From: DATLNF01 sp046590575
GTDB taxonomy: Bacteria; Actinomycetota; Actinomycetes; BP-191
Length of the DNA: 38,844 nucleotides
NCBI GenBank assembly: GCA_046590575.1
Contig: JBKJUS010000096.1
Coordinates: 1 to 38,844, forward strand
Reading direction: 5' to 3'
A model generated the notes under the pieces. The model searched no databases. It was not told the DNA's origin and worked only from the letters and a program-made list of their open reading frames with translations. How positions within the stretch are numbered: position 1 is the stretch's first letter; each line of letters begins with the position of its first letter. Of this stretch, positions 18,341 through 27,016 are shown one piece after another. The position numbers and the translations under genes are program-made.

Positions 18341-19849
18341 TCAGCCTTGGACGCCGGCGGCGACCCGCTCGATCCCGGCGGGGGTCGCGAACGCTGTAGC
18401 GGCTGACGTGAAGGCCATCCAGCCGAGCGCGGTGAAGAGAACCAAAGAGGTCAGCACCCCGGTGGCTCCCGGCACTACCCGAGCGGTCTGGCTCACGCCG
18501 AGGGAGACGAAACCCGCCGCCGCGCAGAAGGACATGATCGCGCCGGGGGTTGAGATGCGCGCCCGCAGCGAGTCGTAGTCACTGGGAGTCGGCGCCCGCA
18601 CTGACCAGACCATGGCCAGTCCGGTGAGCCCTGCGGTCCGAGCCACAGCGAGGACGAGAGCAACACCGGTCTCTCCCAGGGGAGTGCCCAGCACCACCGC
18701 GCCTAGCAGCGTGACCGCCACCTGGGTGAGCAGCAAGGCGGCGAAGACGGCGCAGGCTTTGGCGATCAGCACCTCGCGGGCAGTGACCGGCCACGTGAGC
18801 AGGACCGATGCTCCGCCTCCGTCGAAGGCGAAGGCGTTGATGCCCAGGACCGTCGACGCGGCGAGACCGGCGATGCCGCCCATCGCCAGCACCGGCACCT
18901 CGACGAAGTCGACGCCGGGGAACCGGGTGAGGGTGGGTACGGCGAGGACTCCGGCGATCGCTACCTGCGCGCCGACCGCCCGGCCGACGGAGCGCAGGTT
19001 GGTGACCACGAGTGCTCGACGTACCGAGCCTTGAACCCACCACGTCTCCTCGCCCCAGGGGCGGGCGCCGACGCCGCCCCCGCCGGCCTCACGGTCGAGG
19101 GCGGCGCGGGCGAGGCGCGGTCCGGCCAGCAGGGCGATGGGCACGGGGATGGCGAGCGCCACTGCCCAGCCGACGGACTCGCCGTAGTGGCCGATACGGA
19201 GTGCGTCGACTGCATGGCTGACCCAGCCGCCTGGCAGCACGTCGCCGACATCGTCGACGCTAGGCAGCAGATAGGGCAGCGCGGCGAGGCCACCGACGAC
19301 GCAGCCGGTGAGCAGCAGGGCGGAGACCGCCGTACGACGACGCCCGGCGAGACTCAGGAACGACAGCCAGGCCACCATCTGCCCCGTCGCCGAACAACCC
19401 GCGACGAAGACGACGGCGAGAAGGAGGCCGAGGACTCCTGCCTCGGCTGCCGCGAAGCCCAGGACGAGGGGCAGCACCACGAGGTAGGGCACGTCGGTGA
19501 GTGCGGTCACCCACGTGCCGCCGAAGACCGCGCGCGCGCTGACCGGGTAAGGCGCAAGCCGATGGGCGGCCACCATCTCGCCGCCACCTCCGCCGAGCAG
19601 CGGCACGACCGCCCACAGCGGCCAGGCCGCGCCGGCCGCGACCGCGAGGCCGATGTCGGCCGAGATCTGGTTGCTCCGGTCGGCTTGCACGCAGCCGATC
19701 GCGATGAGGACGAGCCAGCACAACGCGCCGGCCCCGATGAGAACGAGCCGGGCCGGGTCACGGGTCTCGCCGAGCCACTCGCGACTCTTCAGCCAGAGCA
19801 GTGCACGGACGCCCTGTGGCGGGCCGGACGATGCGGCCAGCTCAGTCAT
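18341..19849 (-). CDS. ABC-2 type multi-pass permease
   Basis: Large membrane protein of 502 residues with about twelve hydrophobic segments. No strong motif was recognised, but the ATG overlaps the stop of an ABC ATPase gene by ATGA. This pairing and the repeated six-helix pattern support an ABC exporter permease with two halves fused. LLTWPVTAREVLIAK and the earlier MVAAHRLAPYPVSARAVFG are the corresponding cytoplasmic loops in the two halves (P-V-[ST]-A-R). Substrate unknown. Confidence 0.8.
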   Translation of the reverse strand: MTELAASSGPPQGVRALLWLKSREWLGETRDPARLVLIGAGALCWLVLIAIGCVQADRSNQISADIGLAVAAGAAWPLWAVVPLLGGGGGEMVAAHRLAPYPVSARAVFGGTWVTALTDVPYLVVLPLVLGFAAAEAGVLGLLLAVVFVAGCSATGQMVAWLSFLSLAGRRRTAVSALLLTGCVVGGLAALPYLLPSVDDVGDVLPGGWVSHAVDALRIGHYGESVGWAVALAIPVPIALLAGPRLARAALDREAGGGGVGARPWGEETWWVQGSVRRALVVTNLRSVGRAVGAQVAIAGVLAVPTLTRFPGVDFVEVPVLAMGGIAGLAASTVLGINAFAFDGGGASVLLTWPVTAREVLIAKACAVFAALLLTQVAVTLLGAVVLGTPLGETGVALVLAVARTAGLTGLAMVWSVRAPTPSDYDSLRARISTPGAIMSFCAAAGFVSLGVSQTARVVPGATGVLTSLVLFTALGWMAFTSAATAFATPAGIERVAAGVQG

Positions 19850-20604
19850 CCGGCGGCGCCGAGCGGAGTGCCCGCTTCGGCCATGATCGCGAGGTAGGCG
19901 TCTTCGAGGGGGCCGGGCTGGCCGGCCTGGCGGCGCAGCGCGTTGGCGTCCCCCTCGGCGATCGCCGTACCCGCGCGAATGACGATCATCCGGTCGCTGA
20001 CCCGCTCGGACGCTTCGAGCAGATGAGTCGAGCAGAGCACTCCGGCGCCGCCGGCGACCGCGTCGGCGATGATCTCGCGGACCGCCACCGCACCGGCGGG
20101 GTCGACGCCGTCAAAGGGTTCGTCGAGCAGGAGCAGCCGTGGCCGAGGGAGTGCGGCGATCGCGAGCGAGAGCTTGCGGGACATGCCGTGGGAGTAGGTC
20201 GACGTACGCCGGCCGGCCGCGTCTCCCAGACCGAGGGAGCCGACCAGCTCGTGTGCTCGGGGCAGCCACGCTGCGGTCAGGGCATGCAGGCGGGCGGCCA
20301 GCTCGAGGTGCTCCCACCCGGTGAGCCGCGGGAAGAGCCCGCCGACGTCGGGAACGTACCCGAGCAGGCGCCGGGCCCCGACCGGGTCGACGCCGAGGTC
20401 GATCCCGGCCAGGTGGACCTGGCCGCTGCTCGGGCGGGCGACGCCCGCGCAGATCTTCATCGTGGTCGACTTGCCGGCGCCGTTGGGACCGAGCAGGCCG
20501 ACGACCTCGCCGGGCTTGACGCGCAGGTCGAGTCCCCGCAGGGCCTGATGGCCCCGGTAGTCCTTGGTCAGCCCGATTGCCGACAGAGCGAGCGGAGCAG
20601 TCAC
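19846..20604 (-). CDS. ABC transporter ATP-binding protein
   Basis: ATPase of 252 residues for the adjoining ABC-2 permease. Walker A is GPNGAGKST from 39, the signature is YSHGMSRKLSLA (His for Gly in the second position) and Walker B is LLLLDEPFDG. The GTG at 20604 is chosen because GGAGG lies seven bases upstream; an ATG at 20649 in the same frame lacks such a site. This is the bacitracin/Nod-type export ATPase group. Function may be drug or lipid export. It lies 112 bp downstream of the small Zn-knuckle membrane protein on the same strand, so it may belong to the MoxR transcription unit. Confidence 0.9.
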   Translation of the reverse strand: MTAPLALSAIGLTKDYRGHQALRGLDLRVKPGEVVGLLGPNGAGKSTTMKICAGVARPSSGQVHLAGIDLGVDPVGARRLLGYVPDVGGLFPRLTGWEHLELAARLHALTAAWLPRAHELVGSLGLGDAAGRRTSTYSHGMSRKLSLAIAALPRPRLLLLDEPFDGVDPAGAVAVREIIADAVAGGAGVLCSTHLLEASERVSDRMIVIRAGTAIAEGDANALRRQAGQPGPLEDAYLAIMAEAGTPLGAAG

Positions 20605-20716
20605 CGGGCAGCCTCCATCACGGGTGCGGCGCATGGCACCCCTCGACAAGGCTTCGGCCGACGGGGGCTAGTGGTTGAGCGCAGGCCCTCGCGGCGGTGA
20701 GACGGGACTCGTCGGG

Positions 20717-21229
20717 CTACCTGAGGGAGACGTTGCTGGGCTCGGGCTGGCAGACTCGGCAGGCCTGCAGGAGGCGGGAGCGGGCCTCCTCAGGGGTGAG
20801 GTAGTCCACTTCTTCCCGTCCGTCGACCAGTCGGCAGCCCGGCGTGTGGTACGACGCCGACCCGGCCACCACCAGTCCGGCTAGATCCTGCGGCGTGGGT
20901 GCGACGCGGCCGCCGCCCAGCCCGCCACCGATGCCGCCACCCTTGGCGATCACCGAGATCAGCTCGTCGAGCTTGGCCTCGAGGCGCATCCGCTCCTCGC
21001 GGTAGGCCTGAGTGACGAACAACGCCGCGCCGATGGTGATGAACGCGATGCCGACCAGCCCGCCGGAGATCAGATAAGGGAACTGCGCTGCGATGCGCGC
21101 GTCCGACGACGCGCCGTTGTAGCCGAAGGCGATGGCGATGAAGCCGACCGCCATCAAGATGACGGCGAGTCGGCCGCCGAACTTGCCGAAGCCGCTACGC
21201 ATCCGGGACTGCAGGTTGCTGGCGTCCAT
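20717..21229 (-). CDS. Small membrane protein with predicted Ada-like zinc knuckle
   Basis: Protein of 170 residues, not a named family to me. Two hydrophobic helices lie at about 20-37 and 52-74, followed by a short charged coiled region (YREERMRLEAKLDELISVI), a Gly-rich linker, and a C-terminal domain with His128, Cys132, Cys157 and Cys160 (YHTPGCR ... CRVCQPE). This H-x3-C...C-x2-C spacing matches the Ada-like metal-binding knuckle found at the ends of nucleases and surface proteins. ATG 21229 follows AAGGA. It sits 79 bp downstream of the VWA gene and may work with the MoxR-VWA pair. A metal-binding role is inferred from residue spacing. Confidence 0.75.
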   Translation of the reverse strand: MDASNLQSRMRSGFGKFGGRLAVILMAVGFIAIAFGYNGASSDARIAAQFPYLISGGLVGIAFITIGAALFVTQAYREERMRLEAKLDELISVIAKGGGIGGGLGGGRVAPTPQDLAGLVVAGSASYHTPGCRLVDGREEVDYLTPEEARSRLLQACRVCQPEPSNVSLR

Positions 21230-21308
21230 GTCTGGTGTCCTTCGGTCTGTCGCAGGGAGGTGCTCGCCAGTATGCCGTTGTATCGCGCGCGCGCCCACCA
21301 CTTCGGCC

Positions 21309-23258
21309 TCAGCGCGACCGGCGTCCCCGGCGGGATCGGAGGTAGTCGCTGACGACGTAGTCACCGAGCCGGTCCGGCGCGGGCGCGAGCACCCGGCCCC
21401 CATTGAGCCGGGCCAGAGCGGTGACGAAATCGACGAGGCGCGGCTCGTCGTCCAGCATGAAGACGTTGATGGTCGCCCCGCGTCGAGTCAACTTGAGCAC
21501 CTCGGCCATCGTGAGGTCGACCGTCTCGGGTAACGGCGGCCAGTGGAAGAGCGGGCGGCCGTCCGGCTCCAGGTGCGCGGTCGGCTCGCCGTCGGTGACC
21601 ACGAGGACGACCTGCTCGGCATCCGGCCGCTTCGCCAAGTGTCGCCCGGCGATCATCAGCGCGTGCTGAAGGTTGGTGCCCTGCACCATGTCCCAGGACA
21701 GGCCGGCGAGGTCGGTCGGCCGCAGCTCCCGGGCGTAGTCGCTGAAGCCGATGATCGAGATGGAGTCCTGCGGGTACTTCGTCGTGATGAGCGAGTGCAA
21801 CGCCAACGCCGTTGACTTCGCGATGCCCCAGGTCCCCCGCAGGGCCATCGAGTAGGAGAGGTCGACGAGAAGGCACACGGTGGCCGACGTACGACGCTCT
21901 GTCTCGATCACTTCGAAGTCGGTGACGTCTAGAGCCACTCGGCCCGCGCCGGGGGGGCGGCGCAGCACGGCGTTGCGGACGGTGCGTACGACGTCGAGCG
22001 GCTGCTCGTCGCCGTATCGCCACTCCCGTGAGCTGCCGGTCAGCTCGCCAGCGGCCCCGGCGTCGGCGACGTCGTGAGCACCTCTGCCACTCGCGTCGAG
22101 CCGGGAGAAGACTCGGGCGAGCGCGGTCGCGCCGATCCGGCGTACCGCCTTCGGCGTCAGTTCGAGCTCGCCGCCTGCGCGTTTCAGGTAACCCTGCTCA
22201 GCCAGTGCGCGTTCGAGCTGTTGGAGCGCGCGCACGTCGTCGACTGCATTGCGGCCGAGCGCTCGCTCGACCGCGTCGAGGTCTACGTCGTCGAGCGTCG
22301 CACCCGCGTAGTCCTGGTGCAGCGCCCCCTCGACGGCGTCGAGGTCGGCCAGCTCCTCGAGCGCGCTCGTCGCGTCGCCCAGGCCGAGCTGCTGGTCCCC
22401 GTCCATGCGTTCGACGCTGCGCCAGTCGAGGTCGGGGCGGCGTTGCTCGAGCGCACGCCGTAGCCGGTCCATCTCGCTCTGCAGGTCGGCGTCGCCGAGC
22501 ACCTGCGACATCAGGTTGGCGAGTTCCGCGCGCTGCTGTTGCGACAGGCTCGCCATCAACCGTTGCGATGCAGCGGCGCGCCGGGCAAGAGAGTCGACGA
22601 GGTCTTCGAGCGTCTTCGGCGAGTCGGGGAACATGTCGCCGTAGTCCGCCATGAACTGCTCGAATGCCGCCGAGGTGTCGTGGCCCTGTGCGTCCGCATC
22701 AAGCATCGCGTTGAGGGCGGCGAGCATGTCCTTGACTCGCGCCATCTCGGCCGGGTCGGCGCCGGCGAGCGACTCCTTCATGCCGCGGAACTGGCTGTCG
22801 AGCACCTCGCGCCGCAGCAGGTCGCGGATCTCGTCGTAGGTTGCCCGCGCCTCGTCAGAGGTCCAGGCGTAGTCGGTGAGCTGGCGCACTGCCCGCGCGG
22901 TGTCGTCCGGCAGTGTGTCGAGCTCTTGCTCGGCCAGCCGCGCGCGGTCGCTCGGCTCCGGGAACAGCGCCGCCCGCTCCTGCTCCAGCGCTTTCTCGAG
23001 CAGCTCGCGTACCTGCTCCAACGTGCCGTCGAGACGTCCGCGCTCGCGCACTTCGCGCCGCCGTGCCCGGGCCTCGCGCAGCAGCGCGTCGAGACCCCGG
23101 CGGTCCCGCTGGCCCCGCCGGAGCAGCGCCTGCAGGGCCTCTCGTGGGCTGCTGCCGTCGAGCACACCGTCGCCGATCTCCTCGACCGCAGCGGTCAAGT
23201 CGTACGGCGGCTCCAGTGGGTCGGGACCCCCCGCCCACGGCCCGTACCGGACACTCAC
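21309..23258 (-). CDS. VWA domain protein, MoxR partner
   Basis: Protein of 649 residues with a long Glu/Arg/Leu-rich helical N-terminal two-thirds and a C-terminal von Willebrand A domain. The MIDAS metal site is intact: DLSYS (466-470), Thr528 in QGTNLQ and Asp556 in VVTDGEP. No signal peptide is seen, so it is cytoplasmic. VWA proteins of this form act with MoxR-type AAA+ ATPases to remodel or insert cofactors into target proteins. The ATPase is encoded directly upstream on the same strand, with an unusual 201-bp gap holding an inverted repeat. The start is GTG 23258. The target is not evident nearby. Confidence 0.88.
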   Translation of the reverse strand: MSVRYGPWAGGPDPLEPPYDLTAAVEEIGDGVLDGSSPREALQALLRRGQRDRRGLDALLREARARRREVRERGRLDGTLEQVRELLEKALEQERAALFPEPSDRARLAEQELDTLPDDTARAVRQLTDYAWTSDEARATYDEIRDLLRREVLDSQFRGMKESLAGADPAEMARVKDMLAALNAMLDADAQGHDTSAAFEQFMADYGDMFPDSPKTLEDLVDSLARRAAASQRLMASLSQQQRAELANLMSQVLGDADLQSEMDRLRRALEQRRPDLDWRSVERMDGDQQLGLGDATSALEELADLDAVEGALHQDYAGATLDDVDLDAVERALGRNAVDDVRALQQLERALAEQGYLKRAGGELELTPKAVRRIGATALARVFSRLDASGRGAHDVADAGAAGELTGSSREWRYGDEQPLDVVRTVRNAVLRRPPGAGRVALDVTDFEVIETERRTSATVCLLVDLSYSMALRGTWGIAKSTALALHSLITTKYPQDSISIIGFSDYARELRPTDLAGLSWDMVQGTNLQHALMIAGRHLAKRPDAEQVVLVVTDGEPTAHLEPDGRPLFHWPPLPETVDLTMAEVLKLTRRGATINVFMLDDEPRLVDFVTALARLNGGRVLAPAPDRLGDYVVSDYLRSRRGRRSR

Positions 23259-23326
23259 GGCCGCCGCCCTCCGTCATCCCGCCGCCGCCCTCCGTCGCCC
23301 GGCCGCTGCCCTCCGCCGCGACCAGC

Positions 23327-23411
23327 CAGCCACACAACCGGCATGCTCGGCGCCGCCGGCAGCACCTTGCCGTGCTCAGCCGAGTTCGCGTCCGCTCCAG
23401 TTGTGTGGCTG
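23327..23411. repeat. 15-bp inverted repeat between MoxR and VWA genes
   Basis: CAGCCACACAACCGG (23327-23341) and CCAGTTGTGTGGCTG (23397-23411) are complementary with one mismatch, around a 55-nt loop. A second pair, CTCGGC/GCCGAG, fits inside the loop. It lies upstream of the VWA start within one transcription unit. It could act as an attenuator, RNA-processing site or two operator half-sites. Confidence 0.55.
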
Positions 23412-23459
23412 AGTGATCGCTGTGGGGTGTTCACGGCGCGCGCCAGACAAGCACCAGGC

Positions 23460-24869
23460 TCAGCCGCCGTAGACGGAACGGCCTGGCAGCTCGTCCTTGG
23501 CCAGCTTCTTGGCCAGGTGCAGGCCTTCCAGGGCGAGCTCGAGTACGGCGGCGGCCTGGCCGGTCGTCTCGTCGCCGTCACTCACGCCGGCCCGAGCGAG
23601 CAGCGCCGCGAGGCCTGGGACGGGACCGATCCGACGGAGCAGCTCGTCCGCGCCGACGAGCTCGCCGGTCTCGACCGTGCCTCCGTCGTCGAACTTCGCC
23701 ACGAGCCCGCTGAGGTCAGCGCCGGCCAACCTCGCCCGGAAGGTCTCGCTCACTGCGCGGCGCAGCAGGTGCACGAGGATCTCGACCTCGCGCCCTTCTT
23801 CGAGCTGGTCGAACTCCACCTTCCCCCGCGAGGACGCGACCACCGCTGGCAGGTCGACCACTCGCGCCACCGGAGTGCCCTCTCCGGTCAGTGCCGACCG
23901 GCGTACGGCGGAGGCCACGGCGGTCTCCGTCGCCGCGATCGCGAAGCGTGCAGACACTCCCGACCGGGCGTCGACCTGCGGTGCCTCTCGGACCAGCCGA
24001 GTGAAGCGCGCGATGCACTCGAGCACGTGGTCCGGCACGATCGCGTCGGCGGGCAGAACCGCCTCCTGCCGAATCATCGTCAGCTCGTCCTCGAGCCGAA
24101 GCGGGTAGTGGGTGCGCACCTCCGCGCCGAAGCGGTCCTTGAGCGGCGTGATGATCCGCCCCCGGTTGGTGTAGTCCTCGGGGTTGGCCGACGCGACGAG
24201 CAGCAGGTCGAGCGGCAGTCGCAGCGCGTAGCCTCGAACCTGGATGTCGCGTTCTTCGAGCACGTTGAGCAGCGCGACCTGGATGCGCTCGGCGAGGTCC
24301 GGCAGCTCGTTGACGCTGAAGATCCCGCGGTGCGTCCGGGGGACCAGCCCGAAGTGGATCGTCTCCGGATCGCCCAGGGTGCGCCCCTCGGCCACCTTGA
24401 TCGGATCGACGTCACCGACGAGGTCACCGACGCTGGTGTCGGGGGTCGCGAGCTTCTCGCCGTACCGCTGCGACCGGTGCCGCCATGACACGGGAAGATC
24501 GTCGCCCACCGACGCGGCGAGCGCCAGGCACCGCGCGCACACCGGGTCGTACGGGTCGTCGTTGATCTCGCAGCCGGTGACGACGGGGATCCACTCGTCG
24601 AGCAGCCCGACGAGCGTGCGGATCAAGCGGGTCTTGCCCTGGCCGCGTTCGCCCAGCAGCACGACGTCGTGGCCAGCCAGCAGGGCCCGCTCGAGCTGCG
24701 GGACGACGGTGTCGTCGAAGCCGACGATCCCGGGGAATGTGGTGTGTCCGGCCCGGAGGCGGGAGAGCAGGTTTCGTCGAATCTCGGCCTTGACCGGCTC
24801 GGTCGTCACGCCGCTCGCGCGAAGCGCCCCGAGCGTGGTCGCCGCCGGTGCGGGAGTGTGCTGGCTCAT
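23460..24869 (-). CDS. MoxR-like AAA+ ATPase with cysteine cluster
   Basis: ATPase of 469 residues in the MoxR/magnesium-chelatase I-like group. Walker A is GERGQGKT at 73-80. Walker B is GIFSVNELPDL with Asn187-Glu188 in place of the usual Asp-Glu. It is followed by RIQVALLNVLEERDIQVRGY, the inserted helix region of the family, and ASANPEDYTNRG (sensor 1). Three cysteines at 100, 111 and 114 (C-x10-C-x2-C) sit between Walker A and Walker B and look like an added metal site. It probably couples ATP hydrolysis to the VWA protein downstream. The ATG at 24869 diverges from the FIST gene with only 23 bp between start codons. Confidence 0.9.
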   Translation of the reverse strand: MSQHTPAPAATTLGALRASGVTTEPVKAEIRRNLLSRLRAGHTTFPGIVGFDDTVVPQLERALLAGHDVVLLGERGQGKTRLIRTLVGLLDEWIPVVTGCEINDDPYDPVCARCLALAASVGDDLPVSWRHRSQRYGEKLATPDTSVGDLVGDVDPIKVAEGRTLGDPETIHFGLVPRTHRGIFSVNELPDLAERIQVALLNVLEERDIQVRGYALRLPLDLLLVASANPEDYTNRGRIITPLKDRFGAEVRTHYPLRLEDELTMIRQEAVLPADAIVPDHVLECIARFTRLVREAPQVDARSGVSARFAIAATETAVASAVRRSALTGEGTPVARVVDLPAVVASSRGKVEFDQLEEGREVEILVHLLRRAVSETFRARLAGADLSGLVAKFDDGGTVETGELVGADELLRRIGPVPGLAALLARAGVSDGDETTGQAAAVLELALEGLHLAKKLAKDELPGRSVYGG

Positions 24870-24875
24870 GGTCTG

Positions 24876-24885
24876 ACGTTACTCT
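24876..24885. promoter_or_regulatory. Overlapping divergent -10 boxes, MoxR / FIST
   Basis: Minus strand TAACGT (24881-24876) lies 6 nt before the MoxR ATG. Plus strand TACTCT (24880-24885) lies 7 nt before the FIST ATG. The two TAnnnT boxes share two bases, so the divergent promoters should compete. Both mRNAs would be leaderless; neither ATG has room for a ribosome site. Confidence 0.5.
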
Positions 24886-24892
24886 GCTGCAC

Positions 24893-26068
24893 ATGTCCCG
24901 ATTCGGCGATGGAATGTCCACGGACGCCGATCTGGTCACCGCTGCCGAGCACGCGGCCCGCGAGGCAATGGCCCCGTTGGGCACGCAGCGCCCGGACCTC
25001 GTCATGACGTTCGTTCACACCGACGACCTGGAGCTGGTCGATGCGGTCGGCACCCGGGTCGCCGACATCACCGGCGCTCGCCACGTCGTGGGATGCACAG
25101 CGCATGGTGTTATCGGAGGGTCCCGGGCGGTCGAGCAGAGCACGGCGGTCAGCGTCTGGGCCGCGGTGCTACCCGGGGTCACCCTGCGTACCTTCCACCT
25201 GGAGGTCATCCGCACCGGCGAGAGCCTCGCGGTGGTCGGCATGCCGGATCATCTCGCTGAGGACAAGATCTGCATCCTCCTGGCTGACCCGTACACGTTT
25301 CCCGCGGACGGCTTCGTCGAGCAGGCCAACGACACCCTGCCCGATCTGCCGCTGGTGGGTGGCCTGGCGGGCGGCGGCCGCGGACCGGGCTCCACCCGGC
25401 TCTTGATCGACGACCGCGTAGTCGACAGAGGTGCGGTGGGGGTGATGCTCGCCGGTCCGGTCCGGCTGCGCACGATCGTCAGCCAGGGCTGCCGGCCGAT
25501 CGGACCGCCGATGGTGGTGACCGCCGCCGAGGGCAATGCGCTGCTCGAGCTCGCCGGCGTACCTGCTCTTATCAAGCTCGAGCAGGTCCTCGCTGCGCTC
25601 AGCCCGGAGGAGCAGGCCCTGGCCAGTCGTGGGCTGCACATCGGGGTGGTCATGAACGAGTACGCCGAGCAGCACGAGCGCGGGGACTTCCTGGTCCGCG
25701 GGGTGCTCGGTGGCGAGCGCGAGCGGCAAGCGGTGCTCGTCGGCGACTTGGTCGAGGTCGGCCGCACCGTGCGCTTCCAGGTGCGCGACGCCGACGCTGC
25801 GGATGAGGACCTGCATGCCCTGCTCAGCGCTGCGCGCGCCGAACCGTCGATGCAACTTGTCGATGGCGCCCTGCTCTTCACCTGCACCGGCCGGGGGGAG
25901 CACCTCTTCCTCCATGCAGACCACGATGTCCAGGCCCTTCGCCAGCACTTCGAGCAGGTGCCGGTCGCCGGCTTCTTCGCCAACGGCGAGATCGGCCCGA
26001 TCGGCGGTCGCAACCACCTGCACGGCTTCACCGCGAGCATCGTGACCTTCGGACCGGATGTCGAGTGA
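24893..26068 (+). CDS. FIST domain sensory protein
   Basis: Protein of 391 residues matching the FIST_N and FIST_C layout. The N-terminal half has HVVGCTAHGVIGG and LPLVGGLAGGG; the C-terminal half has PVAGFFANGEIGPIGGRNHLHGFTASIV, the characteristic ending. FIST domains are thought to bind small ligands, perhaps amino acids, and often feed into signalling proteins. Here no output domain is fused, so a partner must act. ATG 24893 fits a leaderless start. It overlaps the ROK gene by GTGA and diverges from the MoxR operon. A longer frame from 24848 would overlap the promoter region. Confidence 0.88.
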   Translation: MSRFGDGMSTDADLVTAAEHAAREAMAPLGTQRPDLVMTFVHTDDLELVDAVGTRVADITGARHVVGCTAHGVIGGSRAVEQSTAVSVWAAVLPGVTLRTFHLEVIRTGESLAVVGMPDHLAEDKICILLADPYTFPADGFVEQANDTLPDLPLVGGLAGGGRGPGSTRLLIDDRVVDRGAVGVMLAGPVRLRTIVSQGCRPIGPPMVVTAAEGNALLELAGVPALIKLEQVLAALSPEEQALASRGLHIGVVMNEYAEQHERGDFLVRGVLGGERERQAVLVGDLVEVGRTVRFQVRDADAADEDLHALLSAARAEPSMQLVDGALLFTCTGRGEHLFLHADHDVQALRQHFEQVPVAGFFANGEIGPIGGRNHLHGFTASIVTFGPDVE

Positions 26069-26991
26069 GTGCGCCGGTCCTGGCGCTCGACATCGGCGGC
26101 ACCAAGATCGCCGCGGCTCTCGTCGGTCCCCACGGCAAGGTGCATCGCCACACCCGGCGGCCCACCCCCGCCGGAGTTGATGCTGAGGAGCTTTACCGCG
26201 AGGTGACGGGGCTGCTCGACGACGTACGCCGAGGGGTCGACATCGCCGGCGTCGGCGTCGGCTGCGGCGGCCCCATGCGATGGCCTGCTGGTGAGGTGTC
26301 ACCGCTGAACATTTCGGCCTGGGTCGGTTTCCCACTGCGCGAGCGGCTCGCCGAGCGATATCCAGAAAGGCCCGTGCGCGTGCACAACGACGCGGTGTGC
26401 GTCGCGGTCGGCGAGCACTGGCGCGGCGCGGGTCGGGGAACATCCGACCTGATCGGGATGGTGGTGTCGACCGGGGTCGGCGGAGGTCTGGTGCTCGGCA
26501 ACCGCCTGGTCGACGGCGCCACCGGCAACGCCGGTCACATCGGCCATGTCGTCGTGGAGCCGGATGGCCCCTCATGCGCCTGCGGCGGCCGCGGCTGTCT
26601 CGAGGCGGTGGCCCGTGGGCCAGCCGTGGTGGCCTGGGCGGTCGCCCATGGCTGGCGTACGCCGGGCGCGACTGCGCGCGAGGTCGCCGAGGACGCGCGC
26701 GCTGGCGACGTGGTGGCGGTGGCGGCGCTGGCCCGGGCCGGCACCGCGCTCGGCATCGGCATCGCCTCGGCGGTGCAGCTGTGCGACGTCGAGGCAGTGG
26801 TGGTCGGCGGCGGTCTGACGCAGGCCGGGCCGCTGCTCTTCGACCCGCTGCAGGCGGCGTACCGCCGCCACGCCGGGCTTGGCTTCGCTCGGACGACTCG
26901 TGTCATGCCGACGGCGCTCGGTCAGGAGTCCGGTCTGGTCGGCGCCGCCGCCCTCGTCCTCGCCGGCGAGCGTTACTGGTCTGCCCACTGA
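26065..26991 (+). CDS. ROK family sugar kinase
   Basis: ROK protein of 308 residues without an HTH domain, so a kinase rather than a repressor. The phosphate motif is DIGGTK (9-14) and the catalytic base is Asp109 in VHNDA. The zinc site has His158/His161 and Cys171, Cys173, Cys178 (CACGGRGCLE). The sugar-binding motif normally reads GxxGEIGH; here it is GNAGHIGH, with His in place of Glu. Glucokinase or N-acyl-hexosamine kinase activity is possible. GTG 26065 overlaps the FIST stop. The pairing with FIST suggests a sensing role or simple co-expression. Confidence 0.88.
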   Translation: MSAPVLALDIGGTKIAAALVGPHGKVHRHTRRPTPAGVDAEELYREVTGLLDDVRRGVDIAGVGVGCGGPMRWPAGEVSPLNISAWVGFPLRERLAERYPERPVRVHNDAVCVAVGEHWRGAGRGTSDLIGMVVSTGVGGGLVLGNRLVDGATGNAGHIGHVVVEPDGPSCACGGRGCLEAVARGPAVVAWAVAHGWRTPGATAREVAEDARAGDVVAVAALARAGTALGIGIASAVQLCDVEAVVVGGGLTQAGPLLFDPLQAAYRRHAGLGFARTTRVMPTALGQESGLVGAAALVLAGERYWSAH

Positions 26992-27016
26992 GCCGGGCGA
27001 CGGGTGGCCGGGCCGG

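Noticed and set aside
22539..24488. A 649-residue plus-strand open frame opposite the MoxR and VWA genes
   Set aside because: Both genes underneath have intact motifs; the plus frame has none.
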